A stretch of DNA of 64,000 bases, taken from positions 248,001 through 312,000 of the forward strand of contig JAHBVX010000005.1 of assembly GCA_019637295.1 (NCBI GenBank), given 5' to 3'. A program made the translations under genes and the position numbers. The DNA is from Polyangiaceae bacterium (GTDB lineage: Bacteria; Myxococcota_A; Polyangia; Polyangiales; Polyangiaceae). The notes under the pieces were generated by a model that worked only from the letters and a program-made list of their open reading frames with translations, did no database searches and had not been told where the DNA came from. Below, piece by piece: positions 45,617-53,630 of the stretch; position 1 is the stretch's first letter, and every line of letters starts with the position of its first letter.

Positions 45617-48600
45617 ATGCACATCAAGAAGCTGGAAATCGCGGGATTCAAGTCCTTCGTGGACCGCACCGTGATCCACTTCGACCACGACGTCATCGGC
45701 ATCGTGGGACCGAATGGCTGCGGCAAGTCGAACATCGTCGACGCTATCCGCTGGTGCATGGGCGAGCAGAGCGCCAAGCACCTGCGCGGCAAGTCGATGG
45801 AGGACGTGATCTTCAACGGCAGCGAGTCTCGCGGTCCGCTGGGCATGGCCGAGGTCACCATCACCTTCGACAACAACGACCCATCCTACTCCGAGATGCT
45901 GCCGCCAGAGTACAAGGAGTACCCGGAGATCGCCGTCACCCGCCGGCTCTACCGCGACGGGACCAGCGAGTATTTGATCAACAAGCAGCTCATGCGGTTG
46001 CGAGACGTCACGGAGCTGTTCCTGGGTACCGGCGTCGGTACCAAGGCGTACTCCATCGTGGAGCAGGGGCGGATCGGCCAGATCGTCAGCGCCCGCCCGG
46101 AGGATCGTCGCCTGTTCATCGAAGAGGCCGCGGGTATCACGAAGTACAAGCAGCGCAAGCGGCAGGCCGAGCGCAAGATGGAGCTGACGCGACAGAACCT
46201 GCTGCGCGTCTCGGACATCGTGGGCGAGATCGATCGCACCCGCGCTTCGCTCAAGCGGCAGGTGGCCAAGGCCGAGCGCTACATCGCCTATCGCGCCGAG
46301 CTCGAAGACCTCTTCCTGCACGACGCCTCTCACAAGTTCCTCGAGCTGTTCGTCGTCGAGCGCGTGGAGCAGAGCGCCTTCGACGTCGGTCGGGCGGAGG
46401 TCGAGGGGGTGCGCGGTCAGCTGCGGGACGGCGAAGGGCAACTGGAGCTGGCCCGCCACGAGGCGCAGCGCATCGAGCACCGCGCCGAAGACGCTTCGAA
46501 GGCGGCGTTCGAGGCAGACAACGAGGTCTCCAGCCTGAGCGCCGAGATCGAGCGCTCCCGGGACCGCCTCCGCCACCTCGACGAACGCCTGGTCCAGGCC
46601 CGCGCGGAGCTCGCGGACGTCGAGCGACGGCGCACCGAGCAGGAAGCGGAGCGTCACGAGCTGCTCGGGCGCATCGAGTTCTTGTCGCAGGACGAGGAGG
46701 CCCGACACGCTGATGCCGCGCGCGAGGACGAGTCCCTCGCCACGCTGCGTACCGAGGAGGCCCAGGCCCTCGACGTGGTCCAGGGGCTGCGCCAGACGGC
46801 CTCGGACGCCGCCGCGCAGGTCGCCGCCATCGGCGCGAAGCTCGACGCGCAAGTGCAGCGGCTCGCCGACGCCCACGTGCGACGGGATCGCTTGACATCC
46901 GAGCGAGACACCCTCGACGGGGAGCTCGGCTCCTTCGAGGCGCGCCGTACCGCGCTCGAGCGCAGCGTCGCCGAGCTCGCGGAGGGCAAGCGCCTGAGCG
47001 TCGAGGAGCGCGAGGCTCTCGAGCACGAGATGACCGAGCTGTCCGGTCGACAGCTCGACAGCGAACGCGGAGTGGACGCCGCCAAGAACGAGCTTGGTCT
47101 CAAGCGCAACCGCTTGCGCGCGCTCGAGGAGCTGCACCGCCGACTCGAAGGCGTTGGCGCGGGCGCCCGGGCGCTGATCTCCAAGCACGACTCGACCGTC
47201 CTCGGGCTGGTCGCGGATCGCCTGGAGGCTCCCGAGGAGCTCACCGCCGCGCTCGCCGGCCTGCTCGGTGAGCGCCTGCAGTACGTGGTCGTATCCGACA
47301 TGGATCGCGGTCTCGAGCTGCTCGAGGCCCTGCGTACGGAGGAGCGGGGTCGAGCGAACATCGTCGCGGCCAAGCCGCCACGCGTCTCGGGCAGCTCGCT
47401 CGGCCCGTGGGCTCGAGATGAGCGGGTCCTCGGTCCGTTGGTAGAGCGCCTGCGCTTCGCGGATGCGGACTCCGAGCTGGTCCGGGCGGTGGTCGGCGAC
47501 GCGTGGCTGGTGCGCACGGCCGCCGACGCCCTCGGGGTGGCCCGGGAGCACGTCGGCGTCACCGTCGTGGCGCTCGATGGCACGGTGGTGCGACCGGACG
47601 GCGTGGTCAGCGGCGGCAGCGGTGACGACGTGGCCTCCTCCATGGTCGAGCAGAAGCGCGAGATGCGCTGCCTGGCCGAGGAAGTGGAGACCCTCGAGTC
47701 GAGCACCGCACAGCTGGTGGCCGCGCACAACCAGCTGCGGGCTCGGTTGAGCGAGCTGTCCACCTCCCTCGAGCGGGCGCGACAAGGCGCCCACGAGGGC
47801 GAGCTGCAGCACATGACCGCCGAGAAGGACCTCACGCGAGTGCACGAGCAGCTCGAGCGCACGCGGGCGCGCCGCGCCCAGCTCGAGCAGGAGGTCGCCG
47901 AGGTCACGCTGGGCATCGAGGATGCGACCCTGACCGAGACCGCGTGCCAGGAGCAGCTCGCGGCGCTTCAGGCGGAGCTCGAGCACACTCGCCACGGCCT
48001 GGTCCGAGCCGAGGCCGAGGCGGTGAGCTGGAACGACCGCGTCGCCGCTCAGGCGGCGCTGGTCACCGAGCGCAAGGTCCGCCTCGCGCAGGTCCGGGAG
48101 CAGATGGACGCGGCGCGCTCGGCCCTCGAGCGCGTCGAGGCGTCGCTGCTGGATCTGAGCACGCGCCGTGACCGCTTGGACGACGACATGACCGAGTCGG
48201 CGCGGGCCTCTGGAGAGACCGCGGGACGACTGCTGGTGCTGGCCGAGAATCGCAAGTTGGCGGTCGAGGTCGCGGCGCGTGCGCACGAGGAGCTCAGCGC
48301 CGCGCGCGGGTTGCTCGAGCAGGTTCGCTTCGCGCTAGGAACGCGGGAGGCCGAGCTCAAGGCCCTCAGGGACGAGCTGGGCGCACGGGAGGACGAGACC
48401 CGCCGAGCGGAGATGGCCCTGCAGCGCATCGCGCTCGAGCGTGAACACCTGCTGGCCAACGTGCGGGACCGCTTCCGGGGCCTCGATCTGCGCCGAGTGA
48501 TCGGAGACTACCACGCCCGCCCCGTGCCCGACGAGGAGCAGCGGCGCCGCATCGACGAGCTCATCAACCTGATCGACCGCATGGGCCCGGTGAACCTGGA

Positions 48601-49267
48601 CGCCGCCGCCGAGTGGGAGGACGCCGAGAAGCGCTTCCAGGACCTCAGCCAGCAGAAGCTCGACATCGAGAAGGCGCTCGACGATCTCGAGCGCGCGATC
48701 AAGCACATGAACCGGGAGTCGCGACGTCGCTTCAAGGAGACCTTCGACACGGTCAACGAGCTGTTCAAGTCCACCTTCCACCGCATGTTCCGCGGCGGTC
48801 GCGCCGAGCTGCTGCTGACGGATCCCGAGGATCTACTGGCGTCGGGCGTGGACATCGTGGCGCAGCCCCCGGGCAAGAAGCTCGGGAACATCGAGCTGAT
48901 GAGCGGCGGCGAGAAGGCGCTCACGGCCGTCAGCTTGATCTTCGCCATCTTTCAGCATCGCCCGAGCCCCTTCTGCGTGCTGGACGAGGTCGACGCGCCG
49001 CTGGACGAGGCCAACGTCGCTCGCTACAACGACGCCATCCGCGGCATGACCGCCAACTCTCAGTTCATCTTGATCACTCACATCAAGAAGACCATGCAGC
49101 TGGTGGACGTGTTGTACGGCGTCACCATGGGCGAGCCGGGCGTGTCCCGTCTGGTCAGCGTCAAGGTGAACGAGAACGCCACGGCGCGGAGCGACGCGCG
49201 CGCGGCCAACGCGCTCGGCTCCACGCCGCCCCCCGCGGAGCACGGGTCGGCCACGCAGGTGGCCTGA
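45617..49267 (+). CDS. smc: Chromosome segregation/condensin SMC protein
   Basis: 1,216 residues from ATG 45617, preceded by AAGGACGG (a GTG 30 bases upstream is in frame but less likely). The architecture is complete: N-terminal Walker A GPNGCGKSN (about 33-41), long coiled coil, hinge near residues 510-690 (GLVADRLEAPEELTAALAGLL), second coiled coil, and C-terminal signature LMSGGEKALTAVSL plus Walker B FCVLDEVDAPLDEAN. SMC dimers compact and separate chromosomes with ScpA and ScpB, which are not in this window. The C-terminal tail after the head is somewhat extended (about 50 residues). Confidence 0.96.
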   Translation: MHIKKLEIAGFKSFVDRTVIHFDHDVIGIVGPNGCGKSNIVDAIRWCMGEQSAKHLRGKSMEDVIFNGSESRGPLGMAEVTITFDNNDPSYSEMLPPEYKEYPEIAVTRRLYRDGTSEYLINKQLMRLRDVTELFLGTGVGTKAYSIVEQGRIGQIVSARPEDRRLFIEEAAGITKYKQRKRQAERKMELTRQNLLRVSDIVGEIDRTRASLKRQVAKAERYIAYRAELEDLFLHDASHKFLELFVVERVEQSAFDVGRAEVEGVRGQLRDGEGQLELARHEAQRIEHRAEDASKAAFEADNEVSSLSAEIERSRDRLRHLDERLVQARAELADVERRRTEQEAERHELLGRIEFLSQDEEARHADAAREDESLATLRTEEAQALDVVQGLRQTASDAAAQVAAIGAKLDAQVQRLADAHVRRDRLTSERDTLDGELGSFEARRTALERSVAELAEGKRLSVEEREALEHEMTELSGRQLDSERGVDAAKNELGLKRNRLRALEELHRRLEGVGAGARALISKHDSTVLGLVADRLEAPEELTAALAGLLGERLQYVVVSDMDRGLELLEALRTEERGRANIVAAKPPRVSGSSLGPWARDERVLGPLVERLRFADADSELVRAVVGDAWLVRTAADALGVAREHVGVTVVALDGTVVRPDGVVSGGSGDDVASSMVEQKREMRCLAEEVETLESSTAQLVAAHNQLRARLSELSTSLERARQGAHEGELQHMTAEKDLTRVHEQLERTRARRAQLEQEVAEVTLGIEDATLTETACQEQLAALQAELEHTRHGLVRAEAEAVSWNDRVAAQAALVTERKVRLAQVREQMDAARSALERVEASLLDLSTRRDRLDDDMTESARASGETAGRLLVLAENRKLAVEVAARAHEELSAARGLLEQVRFALGTREAELKALRDELGAREDETRRAEMALQRIALEREHLLANVRDRFRGLDLRRVIGDYHARPVPDEEQRRRIDELINLIDRMGPVNLDAAAEWEDAEKRFQDLSQQKLDIEKALDDLERAIKHMNRESRRRFKETFDTVNELFKSTFHRMFRGGRAELLLTDPEDLLASGVDIVAQPPGKKLGNIELMSGGEKALTAVSLIFAIFQHRPSPFCVLDEVDAPLDEANVARYNDAIRGMTANSQFILITHIKKTMQLVDVLYGVTMGEPGVSRLVSVKVNENATARSDARAANALGSTPPPAEHGSATQVA

Positions 49268-49280
49268 GCCGCACCGGATT

Positions 49281-49913
49281 TCAGCGCCTGGCGCGCCGCT
49301 GCTTGCCCGCGCTGGTACCTGGCGCGCTCCGGCGCCGCGCCAGGTACGTGCGCCCCCTGGGGGAGAGCTCGTAACCCACCTCGAAGCTCTGGGTGAGCCC
49401 GAGGCGCTTGAGCTTCACCACGTCGGCCTTGAACGACGCGGTGTCGCGCCCAGCTCGCGCCGCCAGCTCCGCGGCGCGAACCCGAGGGTTGGCCGCGATC
49501 AGCGCGAGGGTCTGCTCGGTCCAGGTCCGCCGGGCGTCCAGCCGCGCCAGCGCCGCCTCGATCTGCGCTTCTGCTTCGTCGTCCACGCGGTCGTCCAGCG
49601 CCAGATCGATGCGATCGTTCTGTCCGTCGTAGGCCAGCTCGACCCGAAACACCGGTCCGTCGAGGGACTGGTCGCTCACGCCAGCGAGATACCGGAGCAG
49701 CTCCGCCCTCGACGTGAACCCCGCCGCTCGCGCATCCTGCTCGGAGATCCGCGCCGGGACGACCTGCGAGACGCCATCGACGCGCAGAACGCCGATGGGA
49801 TGGCACCGGTAGCGTCCGCCCACCCGCACCCGCGGCCGCTCCCAGCGCCGAAACGTCAGCCGGATCGAGCCGTCGACGAGCCCCGCGTGAAACCGCTTCT
49901 GGAACAGCAACAT
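49281..49913 (-). CDS. ASCH/PUA-like domain protein with C-terminal winged helix
   Basis: 210 residues. The N-terminal 80 match the ASCH pattern (LLFQKRFHAGLVDGSIRLTFRRW, then VRVGGRYRCHPIGVLRVDGV and ISEQDARAAGFTSRAELLRYL), a PUA-like RNA-binding fold used in RNA-modifying or nuclease-type proteins. The C-terminal 75 (TWTEQTLALIAANPRVRAAELAARAGRDTASFKADVVKLKRLGL) form a winged helix-turn-helix. The combination suggests an RNA- or DNA-binding regulator; no catalytic residues can be assigned. It is convergent with smc, 13 bases apart. Confidence 0.7.
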   Translation of the reverse strand: MLLFQKRFHAGLVDGSIRLTFRRWERPRVRVGGRYRCHPIGVLRVDGVSQVVPARISEQDARAAGFTSRAELLRYLAGVSDQSLDGPVFRVELAYDGQNDRIDLALDDRVDDEAEAQIEAALARLDARRTWTEQTLALIAANPRVRAAELAARAGRDTASFKADVVKLKRLGLTQSFEVGYELSPRGRTYLARRRSAPGTSAGKQRRARR

Positions 49914-49914
49914 C

Positions 49915-51780
49915 TCAGCACGAGAATACCAGCCACTCGAAGATGACAGGGTTGGGCGTGGACGGGGAGTAGATCCCGTACAGCCGCAGGCGCGTGGTCT
50001 GCACGGCGCTCGTCAGCGTGTACGACCAGTCGTTCGTGTTGCCCGAGACGGAGCCCACGTTGACGTAGCTGCTGCCGTTCCAGTACTGCACCGTCCCGCC
50101 TGCCAGCGAGCGCCCGTTGTTTGCGCCGCAGGCGTTCGATGACGAGAGGGTCGTGTCGATGGTGAAGCGCTTGACGGTCACGTTCGAGCTCCAGCGAAAC
50201 TCGATGTACGCCGTGCCCGGAGAGGTGCCCGCGTTCACCCAGTGGAAGCCGTTCGACGAGCAGGTGGCCTCCAGGTGCCCGTCGTTCATCTTGTCCGGTC
50301 CGCGGCCGAAAGACGCCTCACCGCCACCGCTGCTGAAGGCCGTGGCGCCGAGGGCGATGTTGGTCGTCGGGCTGCAGGTCGTCACGCAGGAGCCGCTCTG
50401 GCAGGTCTGGCCGCTGCTGCAGGCGATGTTGCAGCCGCCGCAGTGGCTCGTGCTCGTCTGAGTGTTGGCGCACACGTTACCGCACTTCGTCTGTCCAGTG
50501 GGGCACACCAACGTGCAGGCGCCCGCCTGGCAGACCTGACCGGACGGGCACGTCGCGCTGCACCCGCCGCAGTGGCTGGCGTTGGTCTGGGTGTCGACGC
50601 AGACGTTGCCACACTTGGTCAGCCCCGTGCCGCACACCAGCGTGCAGCTGCCGCTCACACAGCTGAGGCCCGCGGAGCAGACGTTGTTGCACGTGCCGCA
50701 GTGGTTCGGATCGACCGACGTGGCTACGCAGCTGCCACCGCAGTTGGTCGTCCCGCCGGAGCAGACCAGCTGACAGCTGCCGGAGATGCAGCTCTGGCCC
50801 GAGGGGCAGCCGTTGCCGCAGCTGCCGCAGTTGGCCAGATCCGTCTGCAGGTTCACACACGAACTGCCGCATTTGGTCAGGCCGCCCCCGCACACGAGGG
50901 TACAAGCGCCGTTCACGCACGCCTCCCCGCCCGGGCAGGCTGCGCCGCAGCTGCCGCAGTTGGACGGATCGACCTGGGTGTCCACGCACTTGTTGCCGCA
51001 GTTCGTGGTGCCGCCGACGCACTGCACACCGCACTGCCCGGCGGAGCACACCTCCCCGCTGCCGCAGGCGTTGCCGCAGCTGCCACAGTTGGTGGGGTCG
51101 ACGGTCAAGTCGACGCACTTGCCGCTGCCACCAGAGCTGGAACAGAGCGTCGTGCCCCCCAGGCACTGCAGACCGCACTGGCCCAGGCTGCACACCTGGC
51201 TGCCCGAGCACGGGGTGTTACAAGCACCGCAGTGGGCGGGATCCCCCGAGGTGTCCACGCAGGTGTTGCCGCAGTTGGTGGTGCCACCGCCGCACTGCGC
51301 CGAGCACTGCCCGAGCGAGCAGAACTCCCCCACGCCACAGATGTTGCCGCAGCTGCCGCAGTTGCCCGGGTCTTGCTGAAGATCCACGCACGAGCCGCCG
51401 CAGTTGGACTGCCCCACCTCGCACGCCGAACCGCACGCGCCGCCGGAGCACACCTGCCCGCTGGGGCACGCATTGCCACACGCGCCGCAGTGACTCGCTG
51501 ACGAGCTCGGGTCCACGCACGCGCCATCGCAAGGGGTGGTGCCAGCGAAGCAGTCCGAGCCGCACGAGCCCAGACTGCACACCTGGCCGCTCGCGCAAGC
51601 GTTGCCGCACGCGCCGCAGTGGGCAGCGTTCGAGGCGGGCTCCACGCACACCCCGTCGCAGCGCTGCTGACCGGCTGCGCATCCGCCCGGGCCCGGGCCC
51701 GGATCGTCGCTGCTGGTGCCGGCGGCACACGCACAGAACAGGACCGTGAGCAGCGCCCCCCAGAGCCAGCCGAGCTTCAT
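49915..51780 (-). CDS. Cys-rich tandem-repeat lipoprotein with C-terminal galactose-binding-like domain
   Basis: 621 residues from ATG 51780. A lipobox signal (LTVLFCAC) is followed by ten repeats of about 40 residues with the pattern CxxGxTxCxxxCVDxxxDPxHCGxCxxxCxxGxxCxxGxC, eight or so cysteines each, as in STIG1-like modules. The last 150 residues form a discoidin/F5-8C-like jelly-roll (NIALGATAFSSGGGEASF...SVSGNTNDWSYTL), a sugar- or surface-binding domain. It is probably a rigid, disulphide-bonded surface stalk carrying a binding head. The repeats are similar but not identical, so this is unlikely to be a recent expansion. Confidence 0.82.
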   Translation of the reverse strand: MKLGWLWGALLTVLFCACAAGTSSDDPGPGPGGCAAGQQRCDGVCVEPASNAAHCGACGNACASGQVCSLGSCGSDCFAGTTPCDGACVDPSSSASHCGACGNACPSGQVCSGGACGSACEVGQSNCGGSCVDLQQDPGNCGSCGNICGVGEFCSLGQCSAQCGGGTTNCGNTCVDTSGDPAHCGACNTPCSGSQVCSLGQCGLQCLGGTTLCSSSGGSGKCVDLTVDPTNCGSCGNACGSGEVCSAGQCGVQCVGGTTNCGNKCVDTQVDPSNCGSCGAACPGGEACVNGACTLVCGGGLTKCGSSCVNLQTDLANCGSCGNGCPSGQSCISGSCQLVCSGGTTNCGGSCVATSVDPNHCGTCNNVCSAGLSCVSGSCTLVCGTGLTKCGNVCVDTQTNASHCGGCSATCPSGQVCQAGACTLVCPTGQTKCGNVCANTQTSTSHCGGCNIACSSGQTCQSGSCVTTCSPTTNIALGATAFSSGGGEASFGRGPDKMNDGHLEATCSSNGFHWVNAGTSPGTAYIEFRWSSNVTVKRFTIDTTLSSSNACGANNGRSLAGGTVQYWNGSSYVNVGSVSGNTNDWSYTLTSAVQTTRLRLYGIYSPSTPNPVIFEWLVFSC

Positions 51781-51862
51781 GGTCTCGCAGTCTAGCGCAG
51801 CCGCGGCCGCGGAGCGACGCAGGAAGTGATGCCGCTCATCGCTCCACATCGACGGCGAACGC

Positions 51863-52024
51863 TCAGAACGGCTTCCCGCAGTGCTTCTGGCAGCTCTCGA
51901 GCGCCTCGGCCGCCCGCTTCTTGCAGTCATCTGGACCGCTGGTGTCGTTCGCGCAGAACGAGGCGTTGGAGTCCGCGCAGCCCTTCTTGCACTGCTCGGT
52001 CAGCAGCTCCCGCTCCCGCGCCGC
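51863..52024 (-). pseudogene. Cys-rich orphan fragment following the MYXO-CTERM gene stop
   Basis: Directly after the TGA of the gene at 52025, in the same frame, 53 codons remain open and end at TGA 51863. They read AARERELLTEQCKKGCADSN...CKKRAAEALESCQKHCGKPF, with six cysteines spaced as in small secreted proteins. There is no ATG or GTG in frame and no Shine-Dalgarno, so it is not a normal gene. It could be the end of a lost gene that was cut off when the MYXO-CTERM gene came to rest here, or a very rare read-through product. Confidence 0.5.
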
Positions 52025-53581
52025 TCAATCGGTGCTCAGCCGCCGCGCGCGCCGTCGCCCGAGCCCGAGCGCCGCGAGCGCGAGCGCGAACAGCGAGGCC
52101 GAGCCGGGCGTTTCGGAGCGCGCAGGCACGCGACAGCCGCAGCCTCCGTCGTCATCCGAGCTGAGCGGGCCGCCGGACGAACCGCCGACCCCGGCGTCCT
52201 GCGGCGTACCGCCGAAACCGGGGAACCCGCCGCTCGACGCGCCGCCGCTCGACGCGCCGCCGCTCGACGCGCCGCCGCTCGACGTGCCGCCCGCGGCGCT
52301 GCCCGCGCTGCCTCCGGTCCCGGAGCCCGCGCTGCCCGCAGAGCCCGCTGCGCCGCCCGAGACGAGCCCGCACTCCCCACCAGCGCCGCCAGCGCCGCCG
52401 CTGCCGGCCGCCCCACCCGTGCCCGCGCCCGCCGCGCCCGCTGCGCCGCCGCCCGCGCCCGCCGCGCCCGCTGCGCCGCCCGAGGACGAGCCTGCACTCC
52501 CACCAGTGCCGCCCGCGCGCCGCCGCTGCCGCCCGCGCCCGCCGTGCCACCGTGCCGCGCCGCCGCTGCCGCCCGCGCCCGCCGCGCCACCCGCGCCCGC
52601 GCCGCCGCCCGCGCCGGCCGCGCCACCCGTCGCCCGCGCCGCCGCTGCCGCCCGCGCCCGCTGCGCCCGCTGCCGCGCGCCGCCGCCCGTTCCGCCGCTG
52701 CCGCCGGTGCCACCCGAACCCACCGAGCCCGCGGTGCCGCCGCCGCCCGCCGAGCCAGCGCTACCCGACGCACCCGCGCTGCCCGACGAACCCCCTTGGC
52801 CGCCTTGGCCGCCTGCGCCCGCGTCGGGGTTGCAGAGGTGTTTGGTGCTCGTCGAATTGCGCGGGCTCGGTGCGAGCACCGCGAAGTCCGCCGCGTTGTC
52901 GTCGGTCTCGGTGCAGCCGCCGTTCTTGCGCTGGGCAGACGTGGTGGGGGACAGCGCGGCCGTCGCGCCGCTGCCCTCGAACAGCGTCGCGCCCCCATAG
53001 CCCACCAGATCCACGATCTGAGCCAGCTCCGCAGCGCTACACGGGTTGGCGCTGCCGCCCGTGGCGCCACAGGTCAGCGCGTCGCCTTTGACCAAGGCGA
53101 CCTTACCATTCGCGCCGGACATGTCGCTGAACGTCGTCGGCGTCGCCGGCACTTGGTCGGGCGTGATCGGCAGCGGCGGTGTCGTCTGGTTCGCTGCCTC
53201 ACGCAACCCGACCAGATAGTACTGCCCGGGGTCGAGCGACACGTTCGCGAGCGCCAGACTCAGCGCCGCCGTGCCCGCGAAGTTCCCGGCTTGCGCAGCG
53301 TACTGCAGGCGCAACCCGTCCAGACTCACGGCGCTCGAGCCGCGGTTGAAGAGTACGACGTAGTCACGCGAGTACGTGCCGTTGCTCGCGTTCCCTCCCC
53401 CGTACACCTCCGCGATCACGATGTCCGCCGACAGCGCCTGCGTCGCGGTCTTGACCGTCTCGGCGTCCTTGGAGTCCGAGCAGCTCGCGATGGCGACGAC
53501 CGACAGCAAGCTCGCGACGCCCGCCGAGCGCGAGAGCAGCCGACGAACGGAGGGATGAGTCGAGGGGATGCGGTGAGTCAT
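52025..53581 (-). CDS. Lamin-tail-domain lipoprotein with MYXO-CTERM sorting signal (paralog A)
   Basis: 518 residues from ATG 53581. A lipobox signal (VVAIASC) is followed by a lamin-tail-type beta domain (SADIVIAEVYGGGNAS, DYVVLFNRG, SLDGLRLQYA), a very long Gly/Ala/Ser linker (about 240-470) and a C-terminal MYXO-CTERM signal: DDDGGCGCRVPAR, a hydrophobic run and RRRARR. Cleavage by a myxosortase would leave it attached to the outer surface. The linker holds two stretches of Arg-rich sequence (around 52504-52566 and 52630-52688) that look like short frame slips with later compensation. It is a paralog of the next gene (about half the LTD region identical). Confidence 0.8.
   Translation of the reverse strand: MTHRIPSTHPSVRRLLSRSAGVASLLSVVAIASCSDSKDAETVKTATQALSADIVIAEVYGGGNASNGTYSRDYVVLFNRGSSAVSLDGLRLQYAAQAGNFAGTAALSLALANVSLDPGQYYLVGLREAANQTTPPLPITPDQVPATPTTFSDMSGANGKVALVKGDALTCGATGGSANPCSAAELAQIVDLVGYGGATLFEGSGATAALSPTTSAQRKNGGCTETDDNAADFAVLAPSPRNSTSTKHLCNPDAGAGGQGGQGGSSGSAGASGSAGSAGGGGTAGSVGSGGTGGSGGTGGGARQRAQRARAAAAARATGGAAGAGGGAGAGGAAGAGGSGGAARWHGGRGRQRRRAGGTGGSAGSSSGGAAGAAGAGGGAAGAAGAGTGGAAGSGGAGGAGGECGLVSGGAAGSAGSAGSGTGGSAGSAAGGTSSGGASSGGASSGGASSGGFPGFGGTPQDAGVGGSSGGPLSSDDDGGCGCRVPARSETPGSASLFALALAALGLGRRRARRLSTD
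52231..52290 (-). repeat. 15-bp tandem repeat, four copies, in linker of paralog A
   Basis: Four head-to-tail copies of a 15-base unit (on the plus strand beginning CGCTCGACGCG) encode Ser-Ser-Gly-Gly-Ala each; the last copy has one changed base. The near-identity suggests recent slippage. Confidence 0.85.
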
Positions 53582-53630
53582 GAGTCCGGGCTCCAGGAGA
53601 GAAGGAATGTCAGTGCGTGAGCCCTGTCGC

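Noticed and set aside
45581-48286. A 901-residue open frame on the strand opposite smc
   Set aside because: It is the mirror of smc codons in GC-rich DNA with no domain, start or context; such shadows are common here.
52025-52027. TGA at the end of paralog A as a second selenocysteine codon, with the frame running on into the Cys-rich fragment
   Set aside because: The MYXO-CTERM signal ends naturally at RRRARRLSTD, no SECIS-like hairpin was found after the TGA, and the position has no redox context.
52231-52290. 15-bp repeats as a CRISPR array
   Set aside because: No spacers; the repeats are contiguous and encode Ser-Ser-Gly-Gly-Ala.
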